The notes beneath the pieces are model-generated. The model worked only from the letters and a program-made list of their open reading frames with translations, had not been told where the DNA came from and did no database searches. This document shows, piece after piece, positions 42,510-42,784 of a stretch of DNA of 42,784 nt (within the stretch, counting starts at the first letter, position 1; every line of letters starts with the position of its first letter). Source of the DNA: Sporomusa acidovorans (GTDB lineage: Bacteria > Bacillota > Negativicutes > Sporomusales > Sporomusaceae); NCBI RefSeq assembly GCF_900101845.1, contig NZ_FNAM01000045.1:1-42784 (forward strand). Reading direction: 5' to 3'. The position numbers were made by a program, and so were the translations under genes.

Positions 42510-42608
42510 GCTTTTATAATCTATATTTGTTTTTCCGTTCCCTCAAAACCAAACAATGTAAGATGTATCTGCCTGATGTGTCGACCTGGAATTGAGCTCG
42601 AGTTTATA

Positions 42609-42697
42609 GGATGTTACTCGCTACCACTCGTAACTAAGCGACTCACTCAGGTTCTTGCTTCGCCTCTCGGCTCGCAACAATCTGGTTCGCTGCTTAT
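42609..42697 (-). repeat. dispersed palindromic repeat B, copy 2 (next to 16S rRNA)
   Basis: Read on the minus strand it begins ATAAGCAGCGAACCAGATTG and ends GCGAGTAACATCC, matching 36438-36522 closely, including GAGGCGAAGCAAGAAC and GAGTCGCTTA. It starts 4 bases after the mature 16S 3' end. Confidence 0.75.
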
Positions 42698-42700
42698 CCC

Positions 42701-42784
<84 letters not shown>

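Noticed and set aside
42570..42605. Cluster of SalI, SacI and XhoI-like sites after 16S rRNA, like a cloning polylinker
   Set aside because: The surrounding sequence is AT-rich and continuous with the spacer and terminator, with no other vector sequence; three six-base sites in a short stretch can arise by chance.

Overview
The window looks like chromosome from an anaerobic, Gram-negative (diderm) Firmicute of the Negativicutes, Sporomusa-like. The evidence is the Negativicutes-style 3' end of 16S rRNA at the right edge, ferredoxin-dependent 2-oxoacid metabolism, molybdenum hydroxylases close to the Desulfovibrio MOP enzyme, and LPS-type glycosyltransferases. Almost everything is on the minus strand; the only clear plus-strand gene is a short-chain dehydrogenase (1958-2722).

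Left part (1-16.3 kb): the start of a 2-oxoacid:ferredoxin oxidoreductase alpha subunit with its ferredoxin and an IclR regulator; the divergent dehydrogenase; a first molybdenum hydroxylase locus (MOP copy 1, an FAD/Fe-S partner, the decayed tail of a small redox gene, a 51-aa protein); a GNAT acetyltransferase; a complete nikABCDE nickel ABC transporter; and a PIG-V-like membrane glycosyltransferase. The GNAT gene and the nik operon each follow a leader hairpin with a U-tract, and the two leaders share the motif GGCATGAAGYCAT.

Centre (16.4-35.8 kb): one long minus-strand gene train that I read as a dedicated MOP-type molybdenum hydroxylase production system. In transcription order it holds a molybdopterin-binding MoeA-like protein, MOP copy 2, the FAD/Fe-S partner, a CxxC redox protein, a 57-aa zinc-ribbon protein, a 92-aa protein, XdhC split into two genes, a soluble FIST-domain chemoreceptor, a C_GCAxxG_C_C protein, a MocA-like nucleotidyltransferase with an HD domain, a cysteine-desulfurase-like enzyme, a 108-aa protein, a Tes/MJ0619-like radical SAM enzyme, an AMP-ligase fused to a histidine phosphatase, and a 46-aa Cys-rich protein. 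A good sigma-54 promoter (33479-33494) precedes it, and a sigma-54 activator gene (33725-35755) lies just upstream. From memory, much of the set matches the Desulfovibrio vulgaris DVU1551-DVU1559 neighbourhood. The chemistry of the ligase, phosphatase, radical SAM and PLP steps is, as far as I know, unsettled, and this is the most interesting system here.

Right part (36-42.8 kb): a tRNA operon (Phe-Gly-Cys) with promoter and terminator; an envelope operon of two ArnT/PMT-like glycosyltransferases plus an OmpR-type response regulator and its histidine kinase; and the last ~83 bases of a 16S rRNA gene that is followed by a terminator rather than 23S rRNA. Two families of palindromic dispersed repeats link the RNA-gene regions, and a MITE-like element with ~22-bp inverted ends sits at 9533-9695.
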